Of a DNA stretch of 64,000 nt, positions 8,759 to 17,161 are shown piece after piece. Made by a program: the position numbers and the translations under genes. Within the stretch, counting starts at the first letter, position 1; each line of letters begins with the position of its first letter. The DNA lies in the NCBI RefSeq assembly GCF_003952165.1, contig NZ_RXFT01000004.1, forward strand, positions 186,001-250,000, in the 5' to 3' direction. Source of the DNA: Variovorax guangxiensis. GTDB lineage: Bacteria; Pseudomonadota; Gammaproteobacteria; Burkholderiales; Burkholderiaceae_C. The notes under the pieces were generated by a model. The model was not told the DNA's origin. It worked only from the letters and a program-made list of their open reading frames with translations, and did no database searches.

Positions 8759-9163
8759 ATGGCCAAACGCGACGTCGTCTTCCCGCCCGGGCGCCAGGCG
8801 CTCTACGAAAAAAACCGCTATTCGCCCGCAGTCCGCGCCAACGGATTCCTGTTCGTGTCGGGGCAGGTCGGCAGCCGCGAGGACGGCTCGCCCGAGCCCG
8901 ACCTCGAAGCGCAGGTGCGGCTCGCATTCAAGAACCTGAACGCGGTGCTGGGCGCCGCCGGCTGCACCTTCGACGACGTGGTGGACGTCACAGTCTTCAT
9001 CGTCGACCCCGAGGAGAACTTCGAGAAGGCCTGGAAGATCGTGCCGGAGTTCTGGGGCGATGCGCCGCATCCCACGCTGACCGGCATCGGCGTGACCTGG
9101 CTTTACGGCTTCAAGTTCGAGATCAAGGTGATCGCGAAGCTGCCCGGCAACGGCGAAGGCTGA
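8759..9163 (+). CDS. Rid/YjgF family protein, non-RidA subgroup
   Basis: A 134-residue YjgF/YER057c/UK114-fold protein, normally a trimer. The ATG at 8759 follows AAGGA; an in-frame start 27 bases earlier would place the RBS inside the coding sequence. The core SPAVRANGFLFVSGQVG and AFKNLNAVLGAAGC is typical. RidA enzymes that hydrolyse imines carry an Arg in a P-x-R-T-type motif near the C-terminus; here the corresponding stretch reads HPTLTGIGV, without the Arg. It therefore probably belongs to a Rid subgroup without classical enamine deaminase activity. Divergent from a LysR gene that likely regulates it. Confidence 0.8.
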   Translation: MAKRDVVFPPGRQALYEKNRYSPAVRANGFLFVSGQVGSREDGSPEPDLEAQVRLAFKNLNAVLGAAGCTFDDVVDVTVFIVDPEENFEKAWKIVPEFWGDAPHPTLTGIGVTWLYGFKFEIKVIAKLPGNGEG

Positions 9164-9433
9164 ATCGCTCGCGAAGCCGAAGCGGAGGAATGACGACTTT
9201 CTTTGTATGGAGACTGCTGTAGAGAGGCCGAACCTCACTTGTTCAAGTGATGCACCGCCCCGCGAATTGACCCACATTCCGCCCTGAGATCCGTGGCTAT
9301 CGATCGTTCGGCGTGGGGAACGATCACTTCATCGCATCGGCAAACCCCCGCATTGAAAGTCCCGGCGCCTTCGATGGAAAGAGGGCGCCTTGCGTCCATT
9401 CATCCATCCATCCACTCGAGCAAGGAGCACGGC

Positions 9434-10450
9434 ATGTCTTTCAAGATTCTCTGCTGCGACGGCGGCGGCATTCGTGGCGTCATCACGGCGCTGTTGATCC
9501 AGGACCTGGACAAGAGCTTCGGCATCGTCGCGGGCGCGAACGGCTTTGCCGGTACGTCCACCGGCGGGCTGATCTCGCTCGGGCTCGTGAACGGCGTGGC
9601 CATCGGCGACATCGTGAACGTCTACGAGAACGACGGCGCCACCATCTTCAAGCCCAACGGCTGGCTGCTGGAAGCGCAGGCCAGGCAGCAAGACAGGGCC
9701 CCGGCGCAGTCGACGGCAGAACTGCTGGGCAGCGGCCCGGGCATCTTCGAGTGCCAGTACGTCAACACCGGCCTGCAGTCGATCGCGCAGCAGTTGGTGG
9801 GCAGCGGCCCGCTGTCGTCGGCGAGCCGCTTCGTGGCCGTCAACTCCGCGCGGCTGTGGGACCCGAGCCAGAACAGCTGGGAGCCCTGCACCATCTCCAA
9901 CGGACCGAGCAATGCCTATCGCGGCATCAGCATGGTGGACGCCGCGCTGGCCACCTCGGCCGCGCCGACCTACTTCCCTCCGTACCAGGTGGGCAGCTAC
10001 GGCTACTTCGCCGATGGCGGCACCTTCGCCAACAACCCGTCGATGACGGCGATGGTGGAGGCGATCTACCAGGGCTACGCGAGCGGCACGTCCGACATCC
10101 TGATGCTCTCGCTCGGCACCGGCGTGAACCCGGTGGGCATTTCGCCAAGCTCGGTGTCGAACCCGCTGGACTGGGGCGTCACGCACTGGCTGTGGCCCTT
10201 CAGCGATGGCACGGTGCCGGCGACTGCGCTGCTCAACCTCACCATGGACGCCACCGCCGAACTGGCCGCGATCCAGGCCGGGCAGCTGCTCGGCGGCAAC
10301 TACATGCGCGGCAACGTGCCGCTGGCCCAGCCCTTCGGGCTGGACGACTACAAGAACGTCGGCGAGCTGGTGAGCGCGACGCAGAACTACATCAAGAACT
10401 CGCCCGAGTGGGCGAAGGTGCGCAACTGGGTGGAGGCGAACTGGACCTGA
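9434..10450 (+). CDS. Patatin-like phospholipase
   Basis: A 338-residue patatin-family lipid acyl hydrolase. The oxyanion loop DGGGIRG is at residues 9-15, the nucleophile Ser42 sits in GTSTG, and the catalytic Asp194 in ADGGTFANNP; all three elements of the Ser-Asp dyad site are intact. The ATG at 9434 follows AAGGAG, so the longer upstream frame is not used. No signal peptide, so the enzyme should act in the cytosol or be exported by other means. No nucleotidyltransferase or other defence gene is adjacent. The 270-base gap upstream contains an 8-bp inverted repeat (GATCGTTC at 9302-9309, GAACGATC at 9318-9325) that could be an operator. Confidence 0.85.
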   Translation: MSFKILCCDGGGIRGVITALLIQDLDKSFGIVAGANGFAGTSTGGLISLGLVNGVAIGDIVNVYENDGATIFKPNGWLLEAQARQQDRAPAQSTAELLGSGPGIFECQYVNTGLQSIAQQLVGSGPLSSASRFVAVNSARLWDPSQNSWEPCTISNGPSNAYRGISMVDAALATSAAPTYFPPYQVGSYGYFADGGTFANNPSMTAMVEAIYQGYASGTSDILMLSLGTGVNPVGISPSSVSNPLDWGVTHWLWPFSDGTVPATALLNLTMDATAELAAIQAGQLLGGNYMRGNVPLAQPFGLDDYKNVGELVSATQNYIKNSPEWAKVRNWVEANWT

Positions 10451-10475
10451 GCCGGCCTCCAGCCGCTGCAATCGC

Positions 10476-11558
10476 TCAATACTCCTCGAACATCCGCTGA
10501 AGCTCCTTCGGATCGTTCGTCTTCGTCAGACCGAGCATCAGGAGGATCCGCGCCTTCTGCGTCGTGTGCATCATCGATGTCACGAAGCCGGCTTCGGTGA
10601 ACTGACCGACCGGGGTCACGATGCCGCTCATGGCGCGCGACCCGACGACGATGGCCACGCCCTTCTGGCGCGCGGCCTTCAGGCTCTGCAGCGTGACGTC
10701 GGGCATGTTCGCATGGCCGACGCCCGCGTTGACGATGCCCTTCGCGCCGGCTGCGACTGCGGCGTCGACCAGCACGCCGTCGGAGCCCAGGGTCGTGTAG
10801 TTGATGTCCACGCGCGGCAGCTTCTGCAGGTTCGACACGTCGAACTCGCTGTGCACGGTGTGCCGCTTCAGCGGTTGCGCGACGAAGTAGGGCGTGGAGT
10901 TCTGCATGTAGCCCAGGTCACCGCCGTCCAGGCTCTTGAAGGTGGCGACGTTGGTGGTGTTGGTCTTGGTCACGCTGAACGCGCTGCTGATGACCTCGTT
11001 CATGCTCACCATCACGCCCTTGTCCCGGGCGCTGGGGCTCGCGGCCAGTGCGACCGCGTTGACCAGGTTCAGCGGGCCGTCCGCGCTCATGCCGGTGCTG
11101 GGGCGCATGGAGCCCACGATCACCACGGGCTTGGCGCTCTTGACCACCAGGTTGAGGAAGTAGGCGGTTTCTTCCAGCGTGTCGGTGCCGTGGGTGATGA
11201 CGACGCCGTCCACGTTCTTCGACGCGAGGATCTCGTTGGTGCGCTTCGCCAGCGTCAGCCAGTTGTCGATGCTCAGCTTGGAGCTGCCGACATTGAAGAT
11301 CTGCTCGCCCGTGATGTTGGCGAACTTCTGGATCTCGGGAACGGCAGTCACCAGTGCTTCGACGCCCACGGGCTGCAGCCCTTTGCTCAGGCCGTAGTCG
11401 GTGAGCGCCAGGCTGTCGGCGCCCCGGCTGGCGATGGTGCCGCCGGTGGCCAGGATCACCACGTTGGGCTTGGCCGGGGCCTGCGCGATGGCATGCCCGG
11501 CGCCTCCGAGGAGGCCGATGGCGGTCAGAAACGTCAAGGCGATTTTCTTGGGGTTCAT
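10476..11558 (-). CDS. Type II L-asparaginase, periplasmic
   Basis: A 360-residue asparaginase/glutaminase. A signal peptide ends near AIAQ (Ala25/Gln26). The first catalytic Thr is Thr41 in TGGTIA, and the second catalytic motif HGTDTLEET lies near residue 118. It hydrolyses Asn (and often Gln) to the acid plus ammonia in the periplasm. It is the last gene of a five-gene minus-strand run that handles N-blocked and D-configured amino acids; the gap to the D-aminoacylase gene is 58 bases. Whether it accepts D-asparagine cannot be told from the sequence. Confidence 0.9.
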   Translation of the reverse strand: MNPKKIALTFLTAIGLLGGAGHAIAQAPAKPNVVILATGGTIASRGADSLALTDYGLSKGLQPVGVEALVTAVPEIQKFANITGEQIFNVGSSKLSIDNWLTLAKRTNEILASKNVDGVVITHGTDTLEETAYFLNLVVKSAKPVVIVGSMRPSTGMSADGPLNLVNAVALAASPSARDKGVMVSMNEVISSAFSVTKTNTTNVATFKSLDGGDLGYMQNSTPYFVAQPLKRHTVHSEFDVSNLQKLPRVDINYTTLGSDGVLVDAAVAAGAKGIVNAGVGHANMPDVTLQSLKAARQKGVAIVVGSRAMSGIVTPVGQFTEAGFVTSMMHTTQKARILLMLGLTKTNDPKELQRMFEEY

Positions 11559-11616
11559 GATTCGACGGTTTTGAAGGAGGGGAACAGAGGAGGGAGAGAG
11601 AAAGGGAGGTCCCGGA

Positions 11617-13095
11617 TCAGTGCCGCTGCAGCACCTTGCCCGGCCGCAGGCCGGTGGGGCGCTGCCCGTCCCAGACCCGCTGCCCGTTGACCCACACGCC
11701 CTCGATGCCCCGGCTTGCCTGCACGGGGTTGTCGAAGGTGGCGAGGTCCGTCACGCGCTGCGCATCGAAGGCCACCAGGTCGGCCCGCAGGCCCGGGCGC
11801 AGCAGGCCCCTGTCGACCAGTCCGTAGTTGCTCGCGGCCAGGCCGGTCATCTTGTGGACGGCGGCTTCCAGCGTGAGCAGGCCCTTGTCGCGAACCAGCC
11901 GCGACAGCACGCGCGTGAAGGTGCCCCATTGGCGCGGGTGCGGATGCGGATCGAAGGGCAGCCCGTCGGAGCCGACCATGGTGCGCGGGTGCGCCAGGAT
12001 GCGCTCCACGTCGCGCTCGTCCATCAGGAAGTAGATGGCGCCCGCGGGTGCGAGCCGCTGCAGCATGGCCTCGTCGTCCAGCCCCCATTCGCGCTGCAGG
12101 TCCGCGAAGTCGCGCCCCTGCGCGGACGGCTCGTTCTTCGACCATGCGATGAGCGTGCGGCTCGCCAGCCGCACGCGGTCGAGCCGCAGCATGGTCGAGG
12201 TGGCCGGGTAGGGGTGGCAGTCGAGGCAGACAGGCTGCATCGCGCCGGCCTCGTCGATGCGCGAGAGGGTCTGCGCCGACCTGCCATGGTTGCGCTCGCC
12301 CGCCAGCTTGTGGTGCGAGAACACGACGCGCGCGGTCAGCGCGCGCCCGATTTCCAGTGCCTCCTCGATCGCCTCGTCGATCCGGTCGGATTCGTCGCGC
12401 AGGTGCACCGCGTAGACCATGCCTCCACGGCCCCGCATGGTTTCGCCGATGTCGATGATCTCCTGCGTGGTGGCGTGCTGCGCGGGCGGGTAGAAGGTGC
12501 CGGTGGACATGCCGAACGCGCCTGCGTCCAGCGCCTCGGCCAGAAGCTGCCGCATGGCGTCGCATTCCTGCGGCGTCGCGGCCCGCTGCAGGTCGTCCAT
12601 CGCGCTCACGCGCAGGCTGGCGTGGCCCACGAGGGGAATCACGTTGACCGCTGCAGGCGTCTGCCGCAGCGCGTCCATCCAGGAAGAGAAGCTCGCGTAG
12701 CGGAATAGCTCGGGCGGCCCCAGCAGGTCGAGCGGCTGGGGCAGGGGGCTGCCGGGCGGCACGGGCGCGAGGCTCACGCCGCAGTTGCCGGTCACCACCG
12801 TGGTCACGCCCTGCGAAACCTTGGGCACCATGTCCGGATGCGCCAGCAGGTAGCCGTCGTCGTGGGTGTGGGAGTCGATGAAGCCGGGTGCCAGGGCCAG
12901 GCCGTGGAGCTCGACGACTCCGGCGCCAGCGATCTCGCTGCCTGGCGGCAGGATGTCCGCGATGGTGTCGCCCTCTATCAGCACATCCGCGCGGCGCGGC
13001 GGGGCGCCGCTGCCGTCGATCACCGTGCCGCCGCGCAGCAGCAACTGCTGCTGTTGTTGCTGCTGTTGCCCGGATGGAGTCGCGAGGCCCGCCAT
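11617..13095 (-). CDS. N-acyl-D-amino-acid deacylase (D-aminoacylase)
   Basis: A 492-residue amidohydrolase-superfamily enzyme that removes the acyl group from N-acyl-D-amino acids. Metal ligands are visible in FIDSHTHDDGYLL, and VTGNCGVSLAP, GTFYPPAQHA and VVFSHHKLAGERNHG follow in the family order; the C-terminal small beta-domain carries GVWVNGQRVWDGQRPTG. The start ATG overlaps the stop of the Bug receptor gene by one base. The N-terminus carries a run of eight glutamines (residues 10-17) encoded by CAG/CAA repeats just before the first beta-strand, which is unusual. Cytoplasmic; no signal peptide. Confidence 0.9.
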   Translation of the reverse strand: MAGLATPSGQQQQQQQQLLLRGGTVIDGSGAPPRRADVLIEGDTIADILPPGSEIAGAGVVELHGLALAPGFIDSHTHDDGYLLAHPDMVPKVSQGVTTVVTGNCGVSLAPVPPGSPLPQPLDLLGPPELFRYASFSSWMDALRQTPAAVNVIPLVGHASLRVSAMDDLQRAATPQECDAMRQLLAEALDAGAFGMSTGTFYPPAQHATTQEIIDIGETMRGRGGMVYAVHLRDESDRIDEAIEEALEIGRALTARVVFSHHKLAGERNHGRSAQTLSRIDEAGAMQPVCLDCHPYPATSTMLRLDRVRLASRTLIAWSKNEPSAQGRDFADLQREWGLDDEAMLQRLAPAGAIYFLMDERDVERILAHPRTMVGSDGLPFDPHPHPRQWGTFTRVLSRLVRDKGLLTLEAAVHKMTGLAASNYGLVDRGLLRPGLRADLVAFDAQRVTDLATFDNPVQASRGIEGVWVNGQRVWDGQRPTGLRPGKVLQRH

Positions 13096-14081
13096 CAGTC
13101 GAGCTTCTCGATGCGGTTGCGCTCGATCAGCTCGCCCCAGCGCTTGGTTTCGCGGTCGATGGTGCGCTGGAAGTCGGCGGGCGTACCGCCGGCCGGCACG
13201 GCGCCGAGCTTGGCGAGGCCCTCACGCACGCTGGGGGTGGCCAGCGCTGCGTTGATTGCGGCGTTGAGCTTCTCGATCACCTCGCGCGGCGTTCCGCGTG
13301 GCGCGACCACGCCGCCCCAGGCCACCGTCTCGTAGCCTTTGATGCCCGCTTCGTCCAGCGTGGGTACGTTCGGCAGCAGCGCGATGCGCTTGGCGCTGCT
13401 CACCGCGAGCGCGCGCACCCGTCCGGACGAGACCAGCGGGCCGACTTCGGAAGAATTGGCGAACAGGTAGTCGATGCGACCGCCCATCAGGTCCTGCAGC
13501 GCGGCGGGGCCGCCGTTGTAGGGCACGAAGAGCACGTCGATGCCGGCCATGCTGCGGAACAGTTCGCCGCCCATGTGGCCGGTGGTGCCGATGCCGGGGG
13601 CGCCGAAGGACAGCTTGCCCGGCTGCTTGCGCGCTGTGGCCACCAGCCCGGCCACGTCCTGGATGGGCGAGTCCTTGGGCACGATCAGCACGTTGTAGAG
13701 GTCGAAGGCCTGCGCCACCGGCATCAGGTCGTGGTCCACGTCGTAAGGCAGCTTCTTGAACAGCGTGCGGTTGACCGCCAGCGTGTTCACGTTGCCGTAG
13801 CCGATGGTGTAGCCGTCGGCCGGCTTGCTCTTGATCTGCAGGATGCCGATGTTGCCTGCTGCGCCGGGGCGGTTCTCGATGACCACCGGCACGCCGAGCG
13901 ACTTGGAGACCTCGTTGGTCACCAGCCGCGAGAGCACGTCGGGCGAGCCGCCGGCCGCCGAGGGCACGACGAAGGTGATGGGGCGGTCGGGCCAGGCGGC
14001 CCACGTCGGGGCGGCGCTCGCCAGCAGGCCGAAGGCGGTGGCCAGCACGGCCATCGGGCGGGAGAACTTGCGATGGATCAT
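13095..14081 (-). CDS. Bug/TctC family periplasmic solute receptor
   Basis: A 328-residue tripartite tricarboxylate receptor family protein with a signal peptide ending near APTWAAWP. The typical text follows: PITFVVPSAAGGSPDVLSRL, VVIENRPGAAGNIG, GAPGIGTTGHMGGELF, FVPYNGGPAALQDLMGG, and a C-terminal REVIEKLNAAINAAL. Such receptors bind small carboxylates or amino acids. No TctA/TctB membrane partners are present in the window, which is normal for the many orphan Bug proteins of Betaproteobacteria. Its position between the racemase and D-aminoacylase genes suggests it binds an N-acyl or N-carbamoyl amino acid or a related amide. Confidence 0.9.
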   Translation of the reverse strand: MIHRKFSRPMAVLATAFGLLASAAPTWAAWPDRPITFVVPSAAGGSPDVLSRLVTNEVSKSLGVPVVIENRPGAAGNIGILQIKSKPADGYTIGYGNVNTLAVNRTLFKKLPYDVDHDLMPVAQAFDLYNVLIVPKDSPIQDVAGLVATARKQPGKLSFGAPGIGTTGHMGGELFRSMAGIDVLFVPYNGGPAALQDLMGGRIDYLFANSSEVGPLVSSGRVRALAVSSAKRIALLPNVPTLDEAGIKGYETVAWGGVVAPRGTPREVIEKLNAAINAALATPSVREGLAKLGAVPAGGTPADFQRTIDRETKRWGELIERNRIEKLD

Positions 14082-14141
14082 CGGAAGGGTCTTTCGTGGA
14101 AGTGGAGAGGCGACAAGGGGAGGCGAAAAGGGGAGGCAGCC

Positions 14142-14876
14142 TCAGTGCTGCTGGCGGCAGTGCGCGATCGCGGCCAGCGCCAGCGCGTCGATGGAGTCCG
14201 TGAGCACGCAGTCGAACTCGCCGCGCCGGTGGTGCGGAACCGCCAATGGCAGCTCGGTACAGCCGAGCACCACGGCCTGCGCGCCGCGTGCGACCAGCGC
14301 GCGGATGCCTTGTGCGGCCGGCTCCCAGGCGGCATCGATCTGCCCGGCCTTGACCGCCGCGATGGACGCTACGCAGTGGCGTTGCACGTCGTCAGCTTCG
14401 GGAACGATCGCCTCGTACCCCGCCTGCTCCAGCGCTCGCTGGTACAGGCCGAGCGCCAGCGTGGCCGGCGTGCCGAGCACGCCCACCTTGCCTTGCACGA
14501 CACTGTGGCGCCGCAGGTTCTGCACCACCGCCTCGGCGATGTTCAGCACCGGCAGCCGGGTCGCGCCTTTCAGGTCGTCGAACCAGAGATGCGCGGTGTT
14601 GCAGGGCACGGCGATGCAGCCGGCGCCCGCCGCCTCCAGCAGGCGGATGCCGCGCTGCATGGCGGGCAGCGGGCTCTCGCCGCCCTGGAGCATGGCGCTC
14701 GAACGATCGGGGATGCGAGGGTCGTTGCACAGGATCGTCGGAATGTGGTCCTGGTCGACGGCAGCCTCTGTCAGCTGCACCATCCGCAGCGCGAAGGTCG
14801 CGCCCGCCAGCGGCCCCATGCCGCCGAGGATGCCCAGCGCCCTCGGCGCGAATGGGGGGTGCTGCTGCCCGCTCAT
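14142..14876 (-). CDS. Aspartate/amino-acid racemase family protein
   Basis: A 244-residue cofactor-independent racemase of the Asp/Glu/hydantoin racemase superfamily. Both catalytic cysteines are in place: VPCNTAHLW in the N-terminal half and LGCTELPL in the C-terminal half. The opening ILGGMGPLAG is typical of the YgeA/aspartate racemase branch. The start ATG overlaps the D-carbamoylase stop (ATGA), which excludes the longer upstream frame. It probably interconverts D- and L-forms of the amino acid released by the neighbouring hydrolases. The substrate is not decided by sequence. Confidence 0.85.
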   Translation of the reverse strand: MSGQQHPPFAPRALGILGGMGPLAGATFALRMVQLTEAAVDQDHIPTILCNDPRIPDRSSAMLQGGESPLPAMQRGIRLLEAAGAGCIAVPCNTAHLWFDDLKGATRLPVLNIAEAVVQNLRRHSVVQGKVGVLGTPATLALGLYQRALEQAGYEAIVPEADDVQRHCVASIAAVKAGQIDAAWEPAAQGIRALVARGAQAVVLGCTELPLAVPHHRRGEFDCVLTDSIDALALAAIAHCRQQH

Positions 14877-15823
14877 GGCAGCGGATCTCCGGCGCCGGTG
14901 CGCTCGACGATCAGGCGGTAGTGTTCCGGACGGCGGTGCTTGGCGAAGTTGAAGACGTGCTCGCGGAAGTGCGCGCCCAGCGCAAGGTCGGCGCGCACGC
15001 AGATGACCTCGTCTTCCTCGCTCACCGTGCGCGCCACGATCTCGCCGCTGGGCGCCACGATCACGGAGCTGCCGATCATGTGGTGGCCGTCCTCCGACCC
15101 GCACTTGGCTGCAGCCGCCACCCAGATGCCGTTCTGGTAGGCGTTGGCCTGCAGCGAGATCAGGTGCGTGGTGGTGCGCAGGTGCGTCGGCTCGTTCCAG
15201 TGGATGTTGAGCGAGGGCGTGTTGTAGCCGAGCACCACCACCTCGGCGCCCTGCAGCGCCATCACGCGGTAGGTCTCGGGCCAGCGGCGGTCGTTGCACA
15301 GGCACATGCCCATGCGCACGCCGTCGGTGTCGAAGGCGCGGAAGCCCAAGTCGCCGACCTCGAAGAACTTCTTCTCCAGATGCTGGAAGGGTGCCTCGGG
15401 CTTGTACTCCGAATGGCCCGGTAGGTGGATCTTGCGGTAGCGGCCCGCGATGCTGCCGTCTCGCCCCACGATCACGGCCGAATTGAAGCCGCGCCCGTCC
15501 TCGGTGAGTTCCGCGTAGCCCAGATAGAAGCCCATGCCGAGCCTGCGCGCTTCGTCGAAGAGCGGCTGCGTCGCCGGGCCGGGCATGCTGCGCTCGAAGA
15601 AGCGCTCATGGGCCTCTTCTTCGCTCATCCAGTAGCGCGGAAAGAAGGTGGTGAGCGCGAGCTCGGGGAAGGTCACGAACTCCGCGCCGCGGCTGTGGGC
15701 CTGGCGCAGCATGTCGACCAGCCGGGCCACCACCGACTCGCGGCTGTCGGACAGATGGACGGGGCCCATCTGGGCGACCGCAAGGCCGAGAAAACGTGGG
15801 GGAGTGCCGGGGCGCGATGTCAT
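14873..15823 (-). CDS. N-carbamoyl-D-amino-acid hydrolase
   Basis: A 316-residue nitrilase-superfamily enzyme very like Agrobacterium D-carbamoylase. The catalytic triad is complete: Glu in FPELALTTFFPRYW, Lys in YRKIHLPG, and Cys in MCLCNDRRWPETYR. It cleaves N-carbamoyl-D-amino acids to the D-amino acid, CO2 and ammonia. It is the first gene of the run and overlaps the racemase gene by four bases. AAGG lies ahead of the ATG at 15823. No hydantoinase gene is in the window, so the carbamoyl compounds must come from elsewhere. Confidence 0.9.
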   Translation of the reverse strand: MTSRPGTPPRFLGLAVAQMGPVHLSDSRESVVARLVDMLRQAHSRGAEFVTFPELALTTFFPRYWMSEEEAHERFFERSMPGPATQPLFDEARRLGMGFYLGYAELTEDGRGFNSAVIVGRDGSIAGRYRKIHLPGHSEYKPEAPFQHLEKKFFEVGDLGFRAFDTDGVRMGMCLCNDRRWPETYRVMALQGAEVVVLGYNTPSLNIHWNEPTHLRTTTHLISLQANAYQNGIWVAAAAKCGSEDGHHMIGSSVIVAPSGEIVARTVSEEDEVICVRADLALGAHFREHVFNFAKHRRPEHYRLIVERTGAGDPLP

Positions 15824-16050
15824 CTGAACCTTCTTCGTTGCAGCCGTGTGACTGGTGCAATCGATTATTCGAAGCGGTGCCCACGACGTCGAATGACGAT
15901 TTGTCGCTCGGGTTTAACAACACGCTAAAGGTCCGCCTTCCGGTGGTGCGCACGCGCGCGCCTGCACCGGGGCAGGGCGCCGAGGCATCGGATGAGGGCC
16001 GCCGCAGCGGGCGGAGAAGAAGGGAGAAGGGGGCGCGGCGCCCCGGCTCG

Positions 16051-16977
16051 TCAGCGCAGGATCTCGTCGTCGTCCGCGAGCGGCAAGGCCAGCCCGCGCT
16101 GCAGCAGCACGCTGTGCAATGCGCGCAGCAGCGCCTGCGCCGCTGGCGACAGGGGCTCGGTCTGCAGGTACACCAGGTCGGCCACGATGGGCAGCGCGTC
16201 GCGCACCGGTATCGCCTTGAAAGACGACCCGAGCCAGCCCTGCAGCGAGTACTCGTCCACCAGCGCGATGCCGGCCCCGGCATGCACCAGCGAGCAGGCG
16301 TACTGCGGCGAGGTGACCTCCACGCTGATGCGCGGCGCGGCATCGCGCGTCTCGAACATCTGGTCGATGCGCAGGCCCAGCGGCGAGCCGTGCGGATAGC
16401 CGATGAACTCGTGGGGCAGCAGTTCGTCGAGGCCGACTTCTTCGAACGCGGCCAGCGGATGGCTGCGTGGGCAGATGCACATCAGCCGGCTGCTCGCCAG
16501 CGGCCTCGTCGCAAGGTTCGGATGGTCGACCGGAAAGGTGGAAATGCCCAGGTCGGCCCGCTGCTGCAGGATGCGTTCCTTCAGCGCCTCATGCGTGAGG
16601 CAGTGGAAATGAACCTGCACGTCGGGCATGGCGTTGCGCAACTGCGCGATCGCCTGCGGCACCAGCGTCTGCCCGATGCTGGGGCTCGAAAGAATGCTCA
16701 GCAGGCTGCGTCGCCGCAGCGCAAGCTCGTGCGAAAGGCTGCCGATGCGCTGCACGCCGCCGTAGACCTGCTCGACCTCCAGATACAGCCGCCGCGCCTC
16801 CGCTGTGGCATGCAGGCGCCCCTTCACGCGCTCGAAAAGCAGAAAGCCCAGCCGGCTCTCGGTATGCGAGAGCAGCCGGCTGACGGCAGGAATGGATACG
16901 TGAAGCAGCCGCGCTGCGCCGCTCACGGAGCCGGTGATCATCACCGCGCGGAACACCTCGATCTGTCGCAGGTTCAT
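16051..16977 (-). CDS. LysR-family regulator, probable controller of the D-amino-acid run
   Basis: A 308-residue LysR regulator: helix-turn-helix in MNLRQIEVFRAVMITGSVSGAARLLHVSIPAVSRLLSHTE, then the effector domain. It is closest in style to the NocR/OccR-like regulators that start MNLRQIEVFRAVM. It lies on the same strand directly upstream of the D-carbamoylase gene, with 227 bases between them; that gap holds imperfect inverted copies of ATTCGA and TCGAAT near 15864-15892. Control of the downstream genes is inferred from position. Confidence 0.85.
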   Translation of the reverse strand: MNLRQIEVFRAVMITGSVSGAARLLHVSIPAVSRLLSHTESRLGFLLFERVKGRLHATAEARRLYLEVEQVYGGVQRIGSLSHELALRRRSLLSILSSPSIGQTLVPQAIAQLRNAMPDVQVHFHCLTHEALKERILQQRADLGISTFPVDHPNLATRPLASSRLMCICPRSHPLAAFEEVGLDELLPHEFIGYPHGSPLGLRIDQMFETRDAAPRISVEVTSPQYACSLVHAGAGIALVDEYSLQGWLGSSFKAIPVRDALPIVADLVYLQTEPLSPAAQALLRALHSVLLQRGLALPLADDDEILR

Positions 16978-17161
16978 GCTTGAATTTGCAGCCCGAGGTT
17001 GAGCCGGATTACGCGCCCCAGCCTCCTTTGCCGCTTCAGGTGCTGGTCAAGCGTGGCCGGCATGTTCGAAAACCCGATTCCCGAAGGCATGGCGATAGCG
17101 GTTGCGGGCGGTGAGTACAAAGATATTCAGAATTATCCCCGCCTGACCGGGCATTCAGGCT

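Noticed and set aside
9434-10450. CBASS-type phospholipase effector (CapV-like)
   Set aside because: The patatin motifs fit, but no cyclic-nucleotide synthase or other defence gene is adjacent; neighbours are a Rid protein and an asparaginase.
15864-15892. LysR operator before the D-carbamoylase gene
   Set aside because: ATTCGA/TCGAAT copies are imperfect and widely spaced; mentioned only as a possibility with the regulator gene.
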